The position numbers were made by a program, and so were the translations under genes. A stretch of 64,000 nucleotides of DNA from Todiramphus chloris collaris (Eukaryota > Chordata > Aves > Coraciiformes > Alcedinidae): NCBI GenBank assembly GCA_025345505.1, contig JANVCC010000018.1, positions 42,299,745 through 42,363,744 on the forward strand, read 5' to 3'. Below the pieces are notes generated by a model. The model made no database searches. It was given only the letters and a program-made list of their open reading frames with translations, and was not told the DNA's origin. Shown here one piece after another: positions 47,296 through 58,830 of this stretch. The number at the start of each line of letters is the position of its first letter. Position 1 is the first letter of the stretch.

Positions 47296-48747
47296 AAGCT
47301 CTTCTGGGCCTTATGAAAGCTGAAAGTCTTGGTTTGCTTATTTGCCCACCTTGCATCAGGAGACAGTGAGTCTGCAGAAATAGTCGAAGTGGCACCAAAT
47401 TAGCTAATCTGTGCTTTATCTGCTAGAAGATCCATTCAGATGGATGGCTTAAACCATTTCAGCCAATTGGATCATGAGTGGGAAATTCAGGACTACATTC
47501 TTGAAGTGATTTTCTGCAATATTGGGTGATTCATTGTGTTGTTCCTGCAATCCAGGGGGGGAAAGGGGTAAAAGACCGTGAGCAATGTTACCTTACAAAA
47601 CCAACATATTTCTGTGTGTCTACTCCAAAAGAGTCTTATTAGATAACTATTTGTACTAGGGCCTGCCATTGTCAGAGACAAGATAAAAACACCTGCTGTG
47701 GATTGGTCAGCTTCTCCAAGATTATCCGAACAGCATCTTTGAGGGAAATTCTTATTTGGTTGTACATGGAGTTGTTGTATGGACTTCTGTCTGTGACCTT
47801 TGGTGTGGACAGTTGCCCATTCATTTTTTTCCATTCTGTCTCTGAATCTTCCTCTGATGATCTGAGGGAGTTACAAGGTGCTGCTGCAATACTACCACAG
47901 GAATGTGTAGACTAGCAATACTTCACAGAAAAAGGCAATTGTGCTTGACACTAACTGAATATTCTTTGAGATATACTGCCCAAGATGCTTCAAAACATAC
48001 TCCCCATGCCCACTTCATTGGAGTCTTGTTATTATTTTAACTGAAAGAAATAGAGATACCTTACTCCTTTATTTCTCATAATAAAGGAGTGGGGAACAAG
48101 TGTGCTCATGTGGTAATGCTCAGACTCAAAAATTAGGTATATGTACTTTTTCAGCCACATGTGCGTACAGACAACTTATGTTACAAAATACTACTTACAG
48201 TTAAATAAGTTGTCTAAACATTATTTGCATAAAAGTTAAGCTGTTAGCTCCTAAGCTTACTCTGCCTTCAGAAGGCTTCTCCTAACCAAAGGGACGTCTG
48301 GAATCATAGTCATTCTTCTGCTATGAGAAATAACTGGAATATTTGATCCTTTCTGGGACTGTAAGAATGGTCTTATGGGGAAACTGCTGCCAGAACTTCA
48401 TTCCACATGAGATTTTTTTACTCTATTTCCAACTTCACTTTATTCATGAGCAGTGTATTTTCCCTTCCTCTTGTACCTTCATCTTAGGTGCTGCTCTGCC
48501 TTTCCAGGTACATTCCTTCCTAATGAAACCAGTTATTGCCCTTCAGATTCCATTGTGCTACTTAAAAAAAAAAAAGTCAGTCCTGTAGCTTTCTCTTATA
48601 AGATCCATGCTATTCTGGTCAAACTAGTAGTTCTCAGCAACTCTGTTATTAGACCCATCTTGCTTAAATATACGTGACTAGAATGGAATGCTCTATTCCA
48701 GAACATGGGCCAGCTAACTCACCAGTGCCTTTTGGATATCAGGGTAG
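47296..48747. other. AT-rich DNA without a supported gene
   Basis: About 1.45 kb. A minus-strand stop-to-stop frame at 47672-47911 (79 codons) looks somewhat protein-like and is discussed in the findings. The 113-codon minus frame at 47493-47834 overlaps it in another frame. No start, splice structure or domain is convincing. Confidence 0.45.
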
Positions 48748-48802
48748 TGTTTGATTTGTTTGGGGTTTTTGTTGTTGTTTTGGTTTGCTGTTGGTTTTTT
48801 TT
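48748..48802 (+). repeat. G/T-rich low-complexity tract
   Basis: TTGTTTGGGG followed by GTTGTTGTTTTGG and GTTGG with T runs, T and G on the + strand. Confidence 0.85.
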
Positions 48803-49024
48803 AACTAGACATGTTGTACTGCTCCTCATTGTTAAATTAGTTGTTCAAAAGATGACTACGTATTTTTCTTCCTATGCTGTTACCATCTGATGAGCTCAAA
48901 ATTTAATGCAAAAATTCTTACTAATTTGTTAATGATTGACCTTGCACTCTGAAAAGTTAAATGTCACACATTTCCATTATTCCAGCCGTAGAGGCCTTCT
49001 GTTTTTTCTTGCACCATAATTCTT
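48803..49024. other. AT-rich DNA, nothing recognised
   Basis: A short stretch between a G/T tract and a probable ancient CR1 relic, with no feature seen. Confidence 0.5.
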
Positions 49025-49205
49025 TGTATTGAAAAATACAACATTGTCATCTGTATATTTCATCAAACAGGTCTGATTTTTTTTCTGATTAGTCAAGATG
49101 GTTCTCAGGAATGAGACATGAAAAATTTTAGCAGTAGCCTCCCAGACAAGACATAAATCTGTAACTATAACCTATTTCTGTCTTGTATAACTAGTTACTT
49201 TCCTC
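49025..49205 (-). mobile_element. Probable very old CR1-type reverse transcriptase relic
   Basis: The + strand contains TTGTCATCTGTATATTT, which sits where antisense CR1 RT encodes the FADD/YxDD active site; the minus strand there reads KYTDDN. It continues with an AACAGGTCTG block, GTAGCCTCCCAG, AAATCTGTAACTATAACC and GTCTTGTATAACTAGTTACT, in the order seen in antisense copies of old CR1 elements. Similarity is patchy and no long open frame is left. The assignment rests on the order of several weak matches. Confidence 0.4.
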
Positions 49206-50156
49206 CTTTACAGCTTTCTTTCTAATTCTCAACTTCACCAGTAATTTGAACTGGCACTCTGCCAGTTCCTTCACTAGTTTGCATGAGAGAGAACTACTCT
49301 CTTTCTCCAGGTAAATGAGATATCTTAACAAAAGTAAATGTCAATTTAAAATTACCTTAGCTACCCTTGGTAGCTAGCTGCAGTTTATCCTATATTCCAT
49401 GTGTATTATAGAGGTTTCCTTCTTAAACATGGGGTAGTAGGTAGTTGGGGGAAATAATCCCAACTATGACTCAGGTACTTTTAGGCCTCTTCGATAGATA
49501 TTTTAAAATGTAATTGTATTGAGTTCTTAGAAACTGAAGTTCCCAACTATATAAACTTCATTGTAATGTCAAAGTTAGAAGCCTAGTTAACCAGGACGCC
49601 TTTGAGGCAATGAGAAAAATAGATGGCTTCAGAAAATTATTTCAGTCTCTAAGCAGCCTGATTAATGCTCCATCAGGACGAGCCTGCTGTATAAAGTTGT
49701 GCATAAATTTGCTCTCATTAAATTTTTCAGTGGTCTTCTCAAGAGTAGTTTTCCAGCACAAATTCTGTTCCAAATTTATCAGTTCCAGATGCTTATTATA
49801 GTCTCCTAGAATGGCCTATGATATTTTACCCTCCTAACACACCTGTAAGCCATCTACCAATGATCAATCATCAGGCATTGAGATGGTTTTGACTTCTAAT
49901 GTTAACATCGGATGGTGCAGGGCCCTTTCCTGTAAGTGGTTGGATAGATCTTTTATTCTGTAATTCAGACCTTAAATGTTTTGATATTTAGGGTAAAGTA
50001 ATTGTTGAGAGAGGATGATTCAAAGGCTTAAGCCTTTGGGGAAGTGCTGTTGACTGTATGGTGACTCTAGCAAGCATTTTACATTTTATACTATTCTTTG
50101 TTGTGACAGTTCTTGGCATTTGAGTTCGGAACTTCAGATAATCCATTCTCATTTAA
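49206..50156. other. AT-rich DNA without a supported gene
   Basis: About 950 bp. It may continue the old element above, but I see no convincing match. A 54-codon minus-strand frame at 49642-49806 is discussed in the findings. Confidence 0.45.
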
Positions 50157-50252
50157 TCATAGAATCCTTTTGGTTGGAAGAGACCTTCAAGATCATCAAG
50201 TCCAACCATTAAGTCACCATTACTAGGTCAACACTAAACCATGTCCCTTGAC
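50157..50252 (-). mobile_element. CR1 LINE 3' end, reverse orientation (different subfamily)
   Basis: The + strand reads ATCATAGAATCCTTTTGGTT, GGAAGAGACCTTCAAGATCA, TCAAGTCCAACCATTAAG and CACTAAACCATGTCCCTTG. The AACCATTAA and AACCATGTCCCT blocks are typical of a CR1 group different from the ones at 712 and 40201. About 96 bp remain before the match ends. A second TATCATAGAATCA string at 50265-50277 may be the start of another, almost fully truncated copy. Confidence 0.88.
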
Positions 50253-53200
50253 ATCATCAATTGATATCATAGAATCAGTGAACAAATTATGGAAACCCTT
50301 AATTGCAGCTGCACTTGCTTCAGTTGAGTCACACCTGGCATGTCACAAACATGTCATTTTAACACCAAATATTTCCAATTTTTTTTTTTTATATATAACA
50401 GAAACTTCCAATTTATAAAATTATAAAATTTGTAGTTATCTTTTTTTTTTTATTTAATATGTCAGTGCCAAGAAAGTTGTCCAGAGAATTGTCTCATGTT
50501 TTTTCCCCCATATTTATTATCAAAATACTCTTTTTTAAGAAAGTGGCTATTTCTTTTTGTTGTCCACAAAATCATAATATGTTGAATTAAAGTTAATTTA
50601 AAATAGTAAAAAATCAAATTTTAACATAGTTTTCCCTGTGCTTCAGTTAATTTTTTAAACAATTTTAGATCTTTTAGATCACTTTAAGACTGAGAAACCT
50701 GTTTCCCGCTTTAAAGGAGAAAATAATCTCTGATTATATCTCTGATTAATCTCTGCATTTTAATGAAGTTTCTTACAAATTATTCCAATTATGGGACATA
50801 AAATCACCACTTTTTATCGATGTTAACACATTTCATTCTAGAGAAAATTTCAATTAAGTTTTTTTAGGGCCTCTTTAGCACAGAAGCTTTCCATGAAGCC
50901 AGTTTATTGTAGCCACAAAAGCAAATTCCAAATTGGGAAGCAAGTGTTCCACCAAAGCGTGAAAAAAAAAATTATCCTATACCCTGGGATTTAGGTAAAA
51001 CTCATAAAAATGATATATCTAACCATGTTAACTAAGTAAGATTTTCCTATAAGAGACTTTTCCATGCCCTGATGTTGGGTGATCCTAAACCCAGAACTCT
51101 TCACATGTTACACTTGAACAGAATTCTTAAAAAATATATTAGCAGCAGTAACTGCTCGCTTGAGGAAGCAAAACAGATTATGCAGAATTGTTCAGAATCC
51201 TGTAAATTTACCAAGGTGAGGAAGAGGGGGGAGGGGGAGGACAGGATCTTTATTCCTTATTAATAAAACTACATGTTATGCAATAATCCAGGCAGACACT
51301 CAACATTTTTCTTCAAAAAATTTATCTTGCCTGTTCTTGTGGCTGTTTCTGGTTAGTGAAAGTTATGTGTTGGGTCTGTGTGTGGGTGTGTGCTTAAAAT
51401 TTTTTAAATATAGGAATCCATGAATCAAATTCACTACCTTAGCAAACACACACTCTGAAGCATTCTAACATTTGAAAACCAGTATCACTTGTAGTTGTCC
51501 AAACTGGGGAATAGACAATACTGCCCTATTTGAAGTATTATCAGAGTACTGTGGATCAATAGGCAAAAAAAGGAATGAAGTGTAGTGAGGAAAGAATGCT
51601 AAAAGGGAAGAGGAGATGGCATCAAGATGAGACTATGAAGGTATGAACTGGAATTTTTGCCCTCTTGGAAAACAGGATGGATACGAGCGATGTATAGTAA
51701 CAGAGATGTACCCTGTGCCTGGAAGATGTCAAGAATAGAAAAAGATTTGTCATGATATCTACCAGTTTATACTTCACTGACAGTGAAGACTGACCTGACA
51801 TTAGAAGGGGAAAAAATAATTTGGCTTTCATAAATTCTAGTAGATAATAACTGAACTTGTTAGGCATAGAAATACAGTTGTGGTCTTTTGGTTAGTGTGT
51901 TGTCGTCCTTAGAATCCAAGCACTGAGTGTATTTGTTTGACAGAAGTTAGACTGAATTTTGTGTTAGTCTTTCTCTTGCTTAAAAATTAGCAGAATGTAA
52001 TCGTATTTTTGTGGCGTATCTAAGTGCAGCAGTTCAAGAAGCTATCCTCCCAACTATTCATCCCTGTCTTCTACCTCCTCCTTTCCTTCTTTATCCCTTT
52101 ACATCCAGTTCTGTCCCTTGCTCCCTTCAATGTAGCACCATGTTAATGAACTGCTCCATGGTTCCCATCTGCTTTGGTGTAAAATCTGCTGGTTTATGTG
52201 AAACTGCTTCTCAAGATGACTGTGTAACTATGGCTGTACTTGTACAAATGGAACAGTCCAACAAGTGTGATGAAACACTAGCTGAACTCTAGCCCAGTTT
52301 TCAGGTGATTTCCTTGAGATATGGGCATCTCAGTTTTTCAACTGATTCTGCCTCTCTCCCACTTCCATGTAAATTCTTGGCCTTCTCCCAGCAAAGCTGC
52401 TCTGGGTGAGACAATCCATAAAGGTCATTTTATAGCCTGAGACTGGGGCAGCTGCTGATGTACAGGGCAGCAAAAGAAGGCAGTGTTAGTCCGCAGCCAT
52501 TTCCAACTTCCATTCCCGTGCTTTTATCATTAGACATTTTTTGCCTGATAATTATGGGTTAGTTTTGACCTTGGGTCACTGACATCAGTAGAAGATAGAT
52601 GTCAGTATCTTAAGGCAAAATCAAGCCTTGATGGTTGTTCACTATTTTTCATCGTTCTGTGGTTGGGTATATGAATCTTTCTGAGAAAAAACAGTTTCCC
52701 TGTTCATTGAGAAAAATATGGGATACATGAAAAGGATTTTAAGACTGGTTGAAGCATTATAAGGATCTGAAATTTCAAAGCCAAGGGGAGCACTTTGTTT
52801 ATTAAATATGTTTCCTTTAACAAATGGATGCAGTTACAGTTTACAAATATACTCTGCCATAATTGCTTAAATATGTTTCTGGTAAAAAGATCTTAACTTT
52901 TATCTCATTCAGATTGTATTAAGATCATGCTGCTGTCACTTGAGAGTATTGCTAAATTTCTAAATCTATGAAGTGCTCTTAAACTTTCCCTTGAAATAAA
53001 TATGACATAACAGCTATAATTGATCTCTATGGTATAGATTTATCATACTTAACATATGTAATACAGGACAATATTAATAAATTAAATGGAAGAAGAAAAC
53101 AAGATATTGTTGGGTCAGTACAGTGTAAGCAATGAGAAGCAAAAGAGGACTGAAAGAAAAAAATCCAAACAAATCAGTCCCCACCCATGCCTCCCTAGTA

Positions 53201-53650
53201 ATCATCTATAAAATTTTAATGGAAAAGGGCTAAGTTCCAAGTAGGTCTGGGATAGTGTTAGAGACACCGTGGAAGCTAAGACTGCACAGTAAGATAATAC
53301 ATATCTGGGAAATTGTGAATTCTTTTAGAAGTAGTGTTTTATACTTTGGTACTGTGAGACCCCAGAAAAGAGATGCACAGCTCACATTTCCTAGTACAGC
53401 TCCATAAATAGGCACCATATCTTTTGTCGCAAATCCTCAGCTCTATACACTTGGGACAAGCAACTGCCTAGTGGCAAACAGTTCAGAGAAACAGCACTGA
53501 GGAACTGAATGTGGTAATTACTCCAAACTCATTGTTACCCACTTGATTTCCTAGAGTCCTGGCCAAATATTCCATCTGTCTCTGCCCTCCAACAATGATT
53601 TTAGGACACTTGGAGCTGAAACCAACTGTGGGGTTTTTGCTTTTATTCCC
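50253..53650. other. AT-rich DNA without a recognised gene
   Basis: About 3.4 kb. It contains T runs near 50381-50391 and 50441-50451, a TG-rich bit at 51366-51394 and a GGGGGGAGGGGGAGG patch near 51226-51240. The 93-codon plus frame at 52011-52292 has no recognised domain. A 9-bp inverted repeat ACTGACATC/GATGTCAGT lies at 52578-52606. Confidence 0.5.
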
Positions 53651-53707
53651 TTTTTTTTTTTTTACTTTTCTTTTTTTTTTTTCTTTTTTTTCTTTTCTTC
53701 TTTTTTT
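53651..53707 (+). repeat. Polypyrimidine tract (T-rich with C)
   Basis: T runs are broken by single C or A bases. The lysine-rich minus frame at 53483-53785 is produced by this tract. It lies just before copy B of the dispersed repeat. Confidence 0.93.
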
Positions 53708-53750
53708 GGTGTCTGAGCTCTCACCATCACAGCCCTTGATTAAATGACAG

Positions 53751-54045
53751 GTTTTTGTTTTCATTGTCTTACCTTCTTTTCCCATTCAGTTCTTGACAGC
53801 CTTCCCTCTCAGCTGAATACTGTTATCACTTCTTTATTCTAATCCTCTCCCTAGCTGCCTATATTATCACCCCTCTGTTTCAGAACTTGGATACTTACCC
53901 TTTAATCCATTAATTGGCTTTTTACCCTCAGATCTCTTTGCCTCCTCTGACTGCAACCTGACTCTCCCAAACACCACACACCCCGACTGTTCTCTGCCCA
54001 TCCCTCCTTTGCACCTTGTGGCTCTCCCTACATTTTGGTGCTAGT
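53751..54045 (+). repeat. Unclassified dispersed repeat, copy B
   Basis: This is the counterpart of 23333-23620 in the same orientation, about 30.4 kb away. The core at 53835-53926 shares TATTCTAATC, CTCTCCCT, GCTGC, ATTATCAC, TTTCA and TTAATTGGCTTTTTACC with copy A. A GCTGAATACTGTTATCAC stretch before it and an ACTGCAACCTGAC stretch after it also have counterparts. Both copies are flanked by pyrimidine-rich DNA. No element ends can be fixed from two copies. Confidence 0.6.
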
Positions 54046-57000
54046 TTCTCTTCTTTCCAGATAATCTCATGCTTTATTTCTTTTCACAAAGGAGGGCTCT
54101 CTAGTTCAGTATCACTTTCAATGTTGCTTCTGTTCCCTCCCTGTGTTTATGTATCACCTTTCTGCATTGCTTCTTAACAAGGGTAGATGTATATAGCAGG
54201 AATAATCTCTGCAGCAGATATCTATGTTGCCCCCAGAATAGGTCCATTTCCTTATCGAGGTTCAAAAGTGTTGGGCAACCTAATAAAATATGGGTTGTTA
54301 CACAGCAAATGTATTCACTTAAATGAGATTATCTTTTGATTGAGTTAGGTTTCTATTGCTGTTTACATGCAGTGGAAGTGTACATTTCTTAACTTTTTTT
54401 TTAATCGTGTACTCTTTGTGTGTAAAATCTGTTTGTATTAAAAGGATATGCTTTATCTTGTACCACTGTTTACTCCAGGAATTAATATCACTATATTTAA
54501 GAAAACCTGCCTACTTTGATTTTTTTTTTTTTTACTTAGTCAACATTTGAAAATATAGACTATACTGCAGAGAGGCAAGCTAGGCTTTTTGTTTTGTTAT
54601 CTCTGATGTTTTCTTTATGTAGTATGTATGAATACACACATTTGATATTTAGCAAAATAGGGAAAATTATCCTGGTGCTAATGTACACAGAGCTATTACA
54701 CCCAGTCATGGTTAATAGCACTAAATGGATTTAGAGTGAGGAGTCTAGACTGCAATCCTGTCAACATCTGCCCCTTTCCCAGTAATTTATTTGGGTTTTG
54801 CACCTGCAGATGCTGAACTGGGACTGAATTCATACAGAATTTTTTATTTGGATAGCATGTACTGAAATAGTAACATGTAAGGATACTAAAGAAAAGTGAC
54901 TGTTACCATTAACTTTCCTTCCTTTGTTGTCAATACTGAAAACAATAGAATCCTGATTATCCAGGCTCTTACCATGATGATCTCCTACTCTAACTTACTC
55001 CTTAATCTATTTGTACCCTTATTATTAGACATATAGTGTGGTGCCTGGCGCATTTCAATGTTTGTCTCATTCGCAGTGTATCTTTAACATTCTGTGCAAA
55101 CATAGTGACGGTCCTTTCCTTTGTGTGATGTAATCTCCATGCTCTGGAGCATTACAAATTTTTCTGAATAAGTAGGAGATGTACAAAGGCTGTGAGAACA
55201 GCAGAACTGGGAAGGTAATCACGCAGAGGTGATTAAAAGTCTCCTCTTTGTCTGCCTTTCTTTTCCTACGCCCCATGCATGTGATAAGTCACAGCTGAAA
55301 ATCACCTTTTCCAGTTTTAATGATATCCTTATTTACCTACAGGCGTCTCCAGAGGTGAAAGGTTCTAACCCATTGTACCATGCAGCCATGGCAATGGGAG
55401 TTTGGTTACAACTTGTAGAACAAAAAGGTTTTCCTTCAGAGCCTTATATATTCAGGCTTGTTTGTATGAGTGAGAGATGTGTGTCTCAAATTCTTCATTC
55501 TCTAATATAGGGAAAATAAATTAAATTCCCCTCCCGTCATAATAATTTCTTTAAAACCAGAAGATACCTAACTCAGGGAATCAAACAAGCATACCCAGGC
55601 AGATCTTTTCCTTCCTTTCACTTGGAATAGCTGCAATCCTGTGGAAAACAGAGGATGAAAACTAATTTAAAAGCCTTATCATCAAATATCCTGCACCTAA
55701 CCCTTGTCTGTATACATTTAAAGTCTTGAATGTATCCCATTGCTTACTTGAGTAATATTTTAATCTTGTTTAATGATAGATTCCGGACCCCCTCCCCCGC
55801 CCCCTTTTTATTTTTTTAAAGTATTCTTGGTATGGAACTCTTTCCTTCTTTTTTTTTTGTTTTTCTTTCTGTGAAGTATCAGTATTTGCAGTTCTTTTAT
55901 AAGAGGATGCTTTTCAATTGTGCAAGTTGAAGCCTATCATCAATATCTAGTCTTGTAAAGATCTACGTATGATGTGCCTCTTTTCCTACTCCTAGAAACA
56001 AACACTGGTGAGGTAGCTTTCAAGTAGTTACACATGAGCATGTAGATTCTTTTCAACATGTTCAGTCTGGATCATATTCATTCATGTGTGTGTATTTCAG
56101 CAGTGGATGCGGTGCTCATGTGTGAGATAAAGGCATGGAATCTATTTTCATGTTTCTCTCCAGAATCTCCCTCCAGTGTTAACAGAAATCTATATATTTA
56201 ACATGAGAAGGCAGAGCACTCTAAAAACTATGTACCAATCATGTAGTATAGAAGAGTCAGTAAAAAGAAAAGAGTAGGAAAAAATATGTACAAGAGGAAA
56301 CCTTCCTCCACTTCATGCAATATTTTAACTCAATTCATAGTAACCTTAAGTTACCATTGGGGATGCTAAAAAGCTTTGTAAAGACACAAGTGTTTTTCAT
56401 GAAGTGAACTGATAATCTTGGAAATAGGTAACCTTTTCCCCCTTCCACCCCAACTGCTACCTATCACAGATTATAAAGTTCAGGACTAATTTTTCATCTA
56501 ATTCTCCACATTGCTATTTATTTCTTGTCCATTCTTTCCTTCTTTTGTAACTATTTCTGAATTTCATGGGCTTCTTGTAAAACACTGTAATGCTAATGAT
56601 AAGGGTGATTTTTTAAAGGTGCTTCAAAAATGTAGATGTTTAATATGCAGCAGCTCTTTAAGAGGAAAAAAGGCTTCTTCCTGCTAGTTCTTTCAGATTC
56701 TGTATTAAAAATATTTTTCGCACTCAAGTCTCAATACTTAAGGAAATACCCTTTCATGTTTTCTATAATCTTGTCAAAAATAGTAGGTATATTCTGTTAT
56801 CTGTGGCTAGACATACAGCATGGTGCAAAATAATCTAAACACTCAAGGTTTGTTTGCAGATTTGCTCTAATGAAAAAGGCTCAAGATATATAATGAGACA
56901 GCCCCTCTGATACAGTTAATCAGTATCCACACAAGTTGATCCCTTGAATGCATTACATGATTCATAAAAAATTGCTTAGCACATAAGAAATTAAGATTGA

Positions 57001-57980
57001 ATAATATTTGCTGATGACTTATTTTTCAGTTAAGAAATCTAACACTTTTGAGGATAAAGAGGGGTAAAGAAGTCCTCACTTATGTTCCTCAGCTCTCTGC
57101 AAAATAGGATAATTTGCATTTTAGGAGTATGGTACCATGCCTAAATTGTAAAAATATTTTCTTTACAAAATGTGTATAATAGATCACACTTCTACAATCA
57201 CAACTTAGAGTTAAATACTATGTCTAGTCTTAAAACAGGTCTATGGTAATAAGTATCTCACTAAATCATTGTCTTCACTGTGTCTGAACAGTCAGGGTGG
57301 GGATTTTTAGAGGTGTCTAATCAATATATAAACAGAAATCCTGTTAAAACTCTCTATGGCACTGGTGAACAGTTATGTGCTTCAGAAATCAGCTGTTCTT
57401 CGATCCAGGTCCTATTTCATTTTGCACAGGAATAGTATGTGAAGGAAAGGAAAGAAAGGCGACCACATCCTCAAGTGTACTTGCATGACAGTAGGTCAGG
57501 ATAGCTTGCTAATGGGGAAGAAAAATGCTCAGACCTGCAGTGAACGGCATAGGCAAATCCTTTTTCACGGATAGTGGGTGTTTATAGCACAAGATGCGCT
57601 GTCTTTAGTGCTTATCCTGACAGGGTGGCTGTGGTGAGCGTGTTCAGACAGAAATGATTGCTTTGCTCCATCTTTGTAGCAAAATTGTAAAGAGAAATTA
57701 TCATGACAAAATTCAGAATTTGGGGGGGGAGAGGGGTGTGCTTGGGGAAGTGTTGATAATTTTTTTAGTTTTCAGTTTTCTGAAGGATTGAAATTCGGAA
57801 AAGGAAGAGTTAAAGAAGTTACTGCTGCTGTAATATACATACCAGGCTTTTTCAGTCTTTTAAGTCTTCACAGCTCTCTTACAACAGGTTCTCTTCATGT
57901 CTAGAAAATGCAAATCTCTGGGCTCCTAAGAGCAACTGAATAGGGATATGTATTTCATCTTAAAACAAAGAGCAAAGGGG
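54046..57980. other. AT-rich DNA without a recognised gene
   Basis: About 3.9 kb with T runs near 54521-54533 and 55850, and a C-rich then T-rich patch at 55788-55817. The 93-codon plus frame at 55229-55510 begins near a TTACCTACAG string that could pass for an acceptor, but it has no matching donor and no recognised domain. Confidence 0.5.
55788..55817 (+). repeat. C-rich/T-rich low-complexity patch
   Basis: CCCCCTCCCCCGCCCCC is followed directly by T runs. Confidence 0.8.
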
Positions 57981-58009
57981 AAAAAAAAAAAAAAAAAAGA
58001 AAGAAAAAG
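57981..58009 (+). repeat. Poly(A) / GAAA-rich run
   Basis: An 18-base A run after GGGG is followed by GAAAGAAAAAG. No retroposon body is recognised upstream. Confidence 0.9.
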
Positions 58010-58802
58010 TTATTCAAAGGCTTTTGGAAACAGGTGTTCTAAATCAACATTAATTGGATTTCAGTTAATTATTCTTTATACTTTAGGGATTACAGGAAAG
58101 GAATATAGGGGAAAAAAAGGAAGAACAACTTCTCTGACACACTAATTGCTCTAATATTACTTAAGCTAGGCAGCCCCTCATTTCTTTCACCCCCACCCCA
58201 AATAAATTGGCCTCCAGATGACTGTTACAGAGGCTAGGGAATAGGAATGAAGTGAAAAAACAACATTCAATCTTTGAAAGGCACCTTAACTTGGGAGGAT
58301 GGTTACATATTTAGTCTATTATGTATACCATCCTCTACCTGTAATTACTAAGATAAAGACAATGGCTAAAAAGCTGTTACAGATAGATTTTGGACTCCCC
58401 ATTTCTAGAATGGAGATTACCTACATGATTCCTCTGACATTTTACCCTTTGCATGATCTATGTATGTAGTTTAGACTGGTTTAAGAATGTTTTTCCAGGG
58501 CTGACAGAAGAAGGCTGGGTGGAAGACAGGACATTATTAAGGACTGTATTTTGGCTTTTGGCTTTCTGTTATAATTCCTACTGGAATGAGTCCACAAGCC
58601 CAAGATTGGAGCTTGTGTAACATTTGACATGAAAAACTGTATATGGCAAATTTTAGCTTGTCTTTGAGAACTGACTGATTCCAAATTTTAAAAGAAGTGG
58701 GAGAGGGGATGAGTGACACATGATCTAATGAGATTCTGAAAATCATGATAAATTTAAGTGGTCTAAAGAAAGGAGTTTCTAAAATTGAACTGAAAATAGG
58801 CT
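58010..58802. other. AT-rich DNA without a recognised gene
   Basis: About 800 bp. Overlapping minus frames at 58481-58746 in two phases have no domain. Confidence 0.5.
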
Positions 58803-58830
58803 GGGTTTGTTTTGTTTTGCTTTGTTTTTC
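58803..58830 (+). repeat. Short G/T-rich tract
   Basis: GGGTTTGTTTTGTTTTG followed by CTTTGTTTTTC, T and G on the + strand. Confidence 0.8.

Noticed and set aside
50264..50280. Second CR1 tail-like TATCATAGAATCA
   Set aside because: Only about 13-17 bases match; too short to call a separate insertion.
55229..55510. Possible exon after TTACCTACAG
   Set aside because: Weak pyrimidine tract, no matching donor and no recognised protein similarity.
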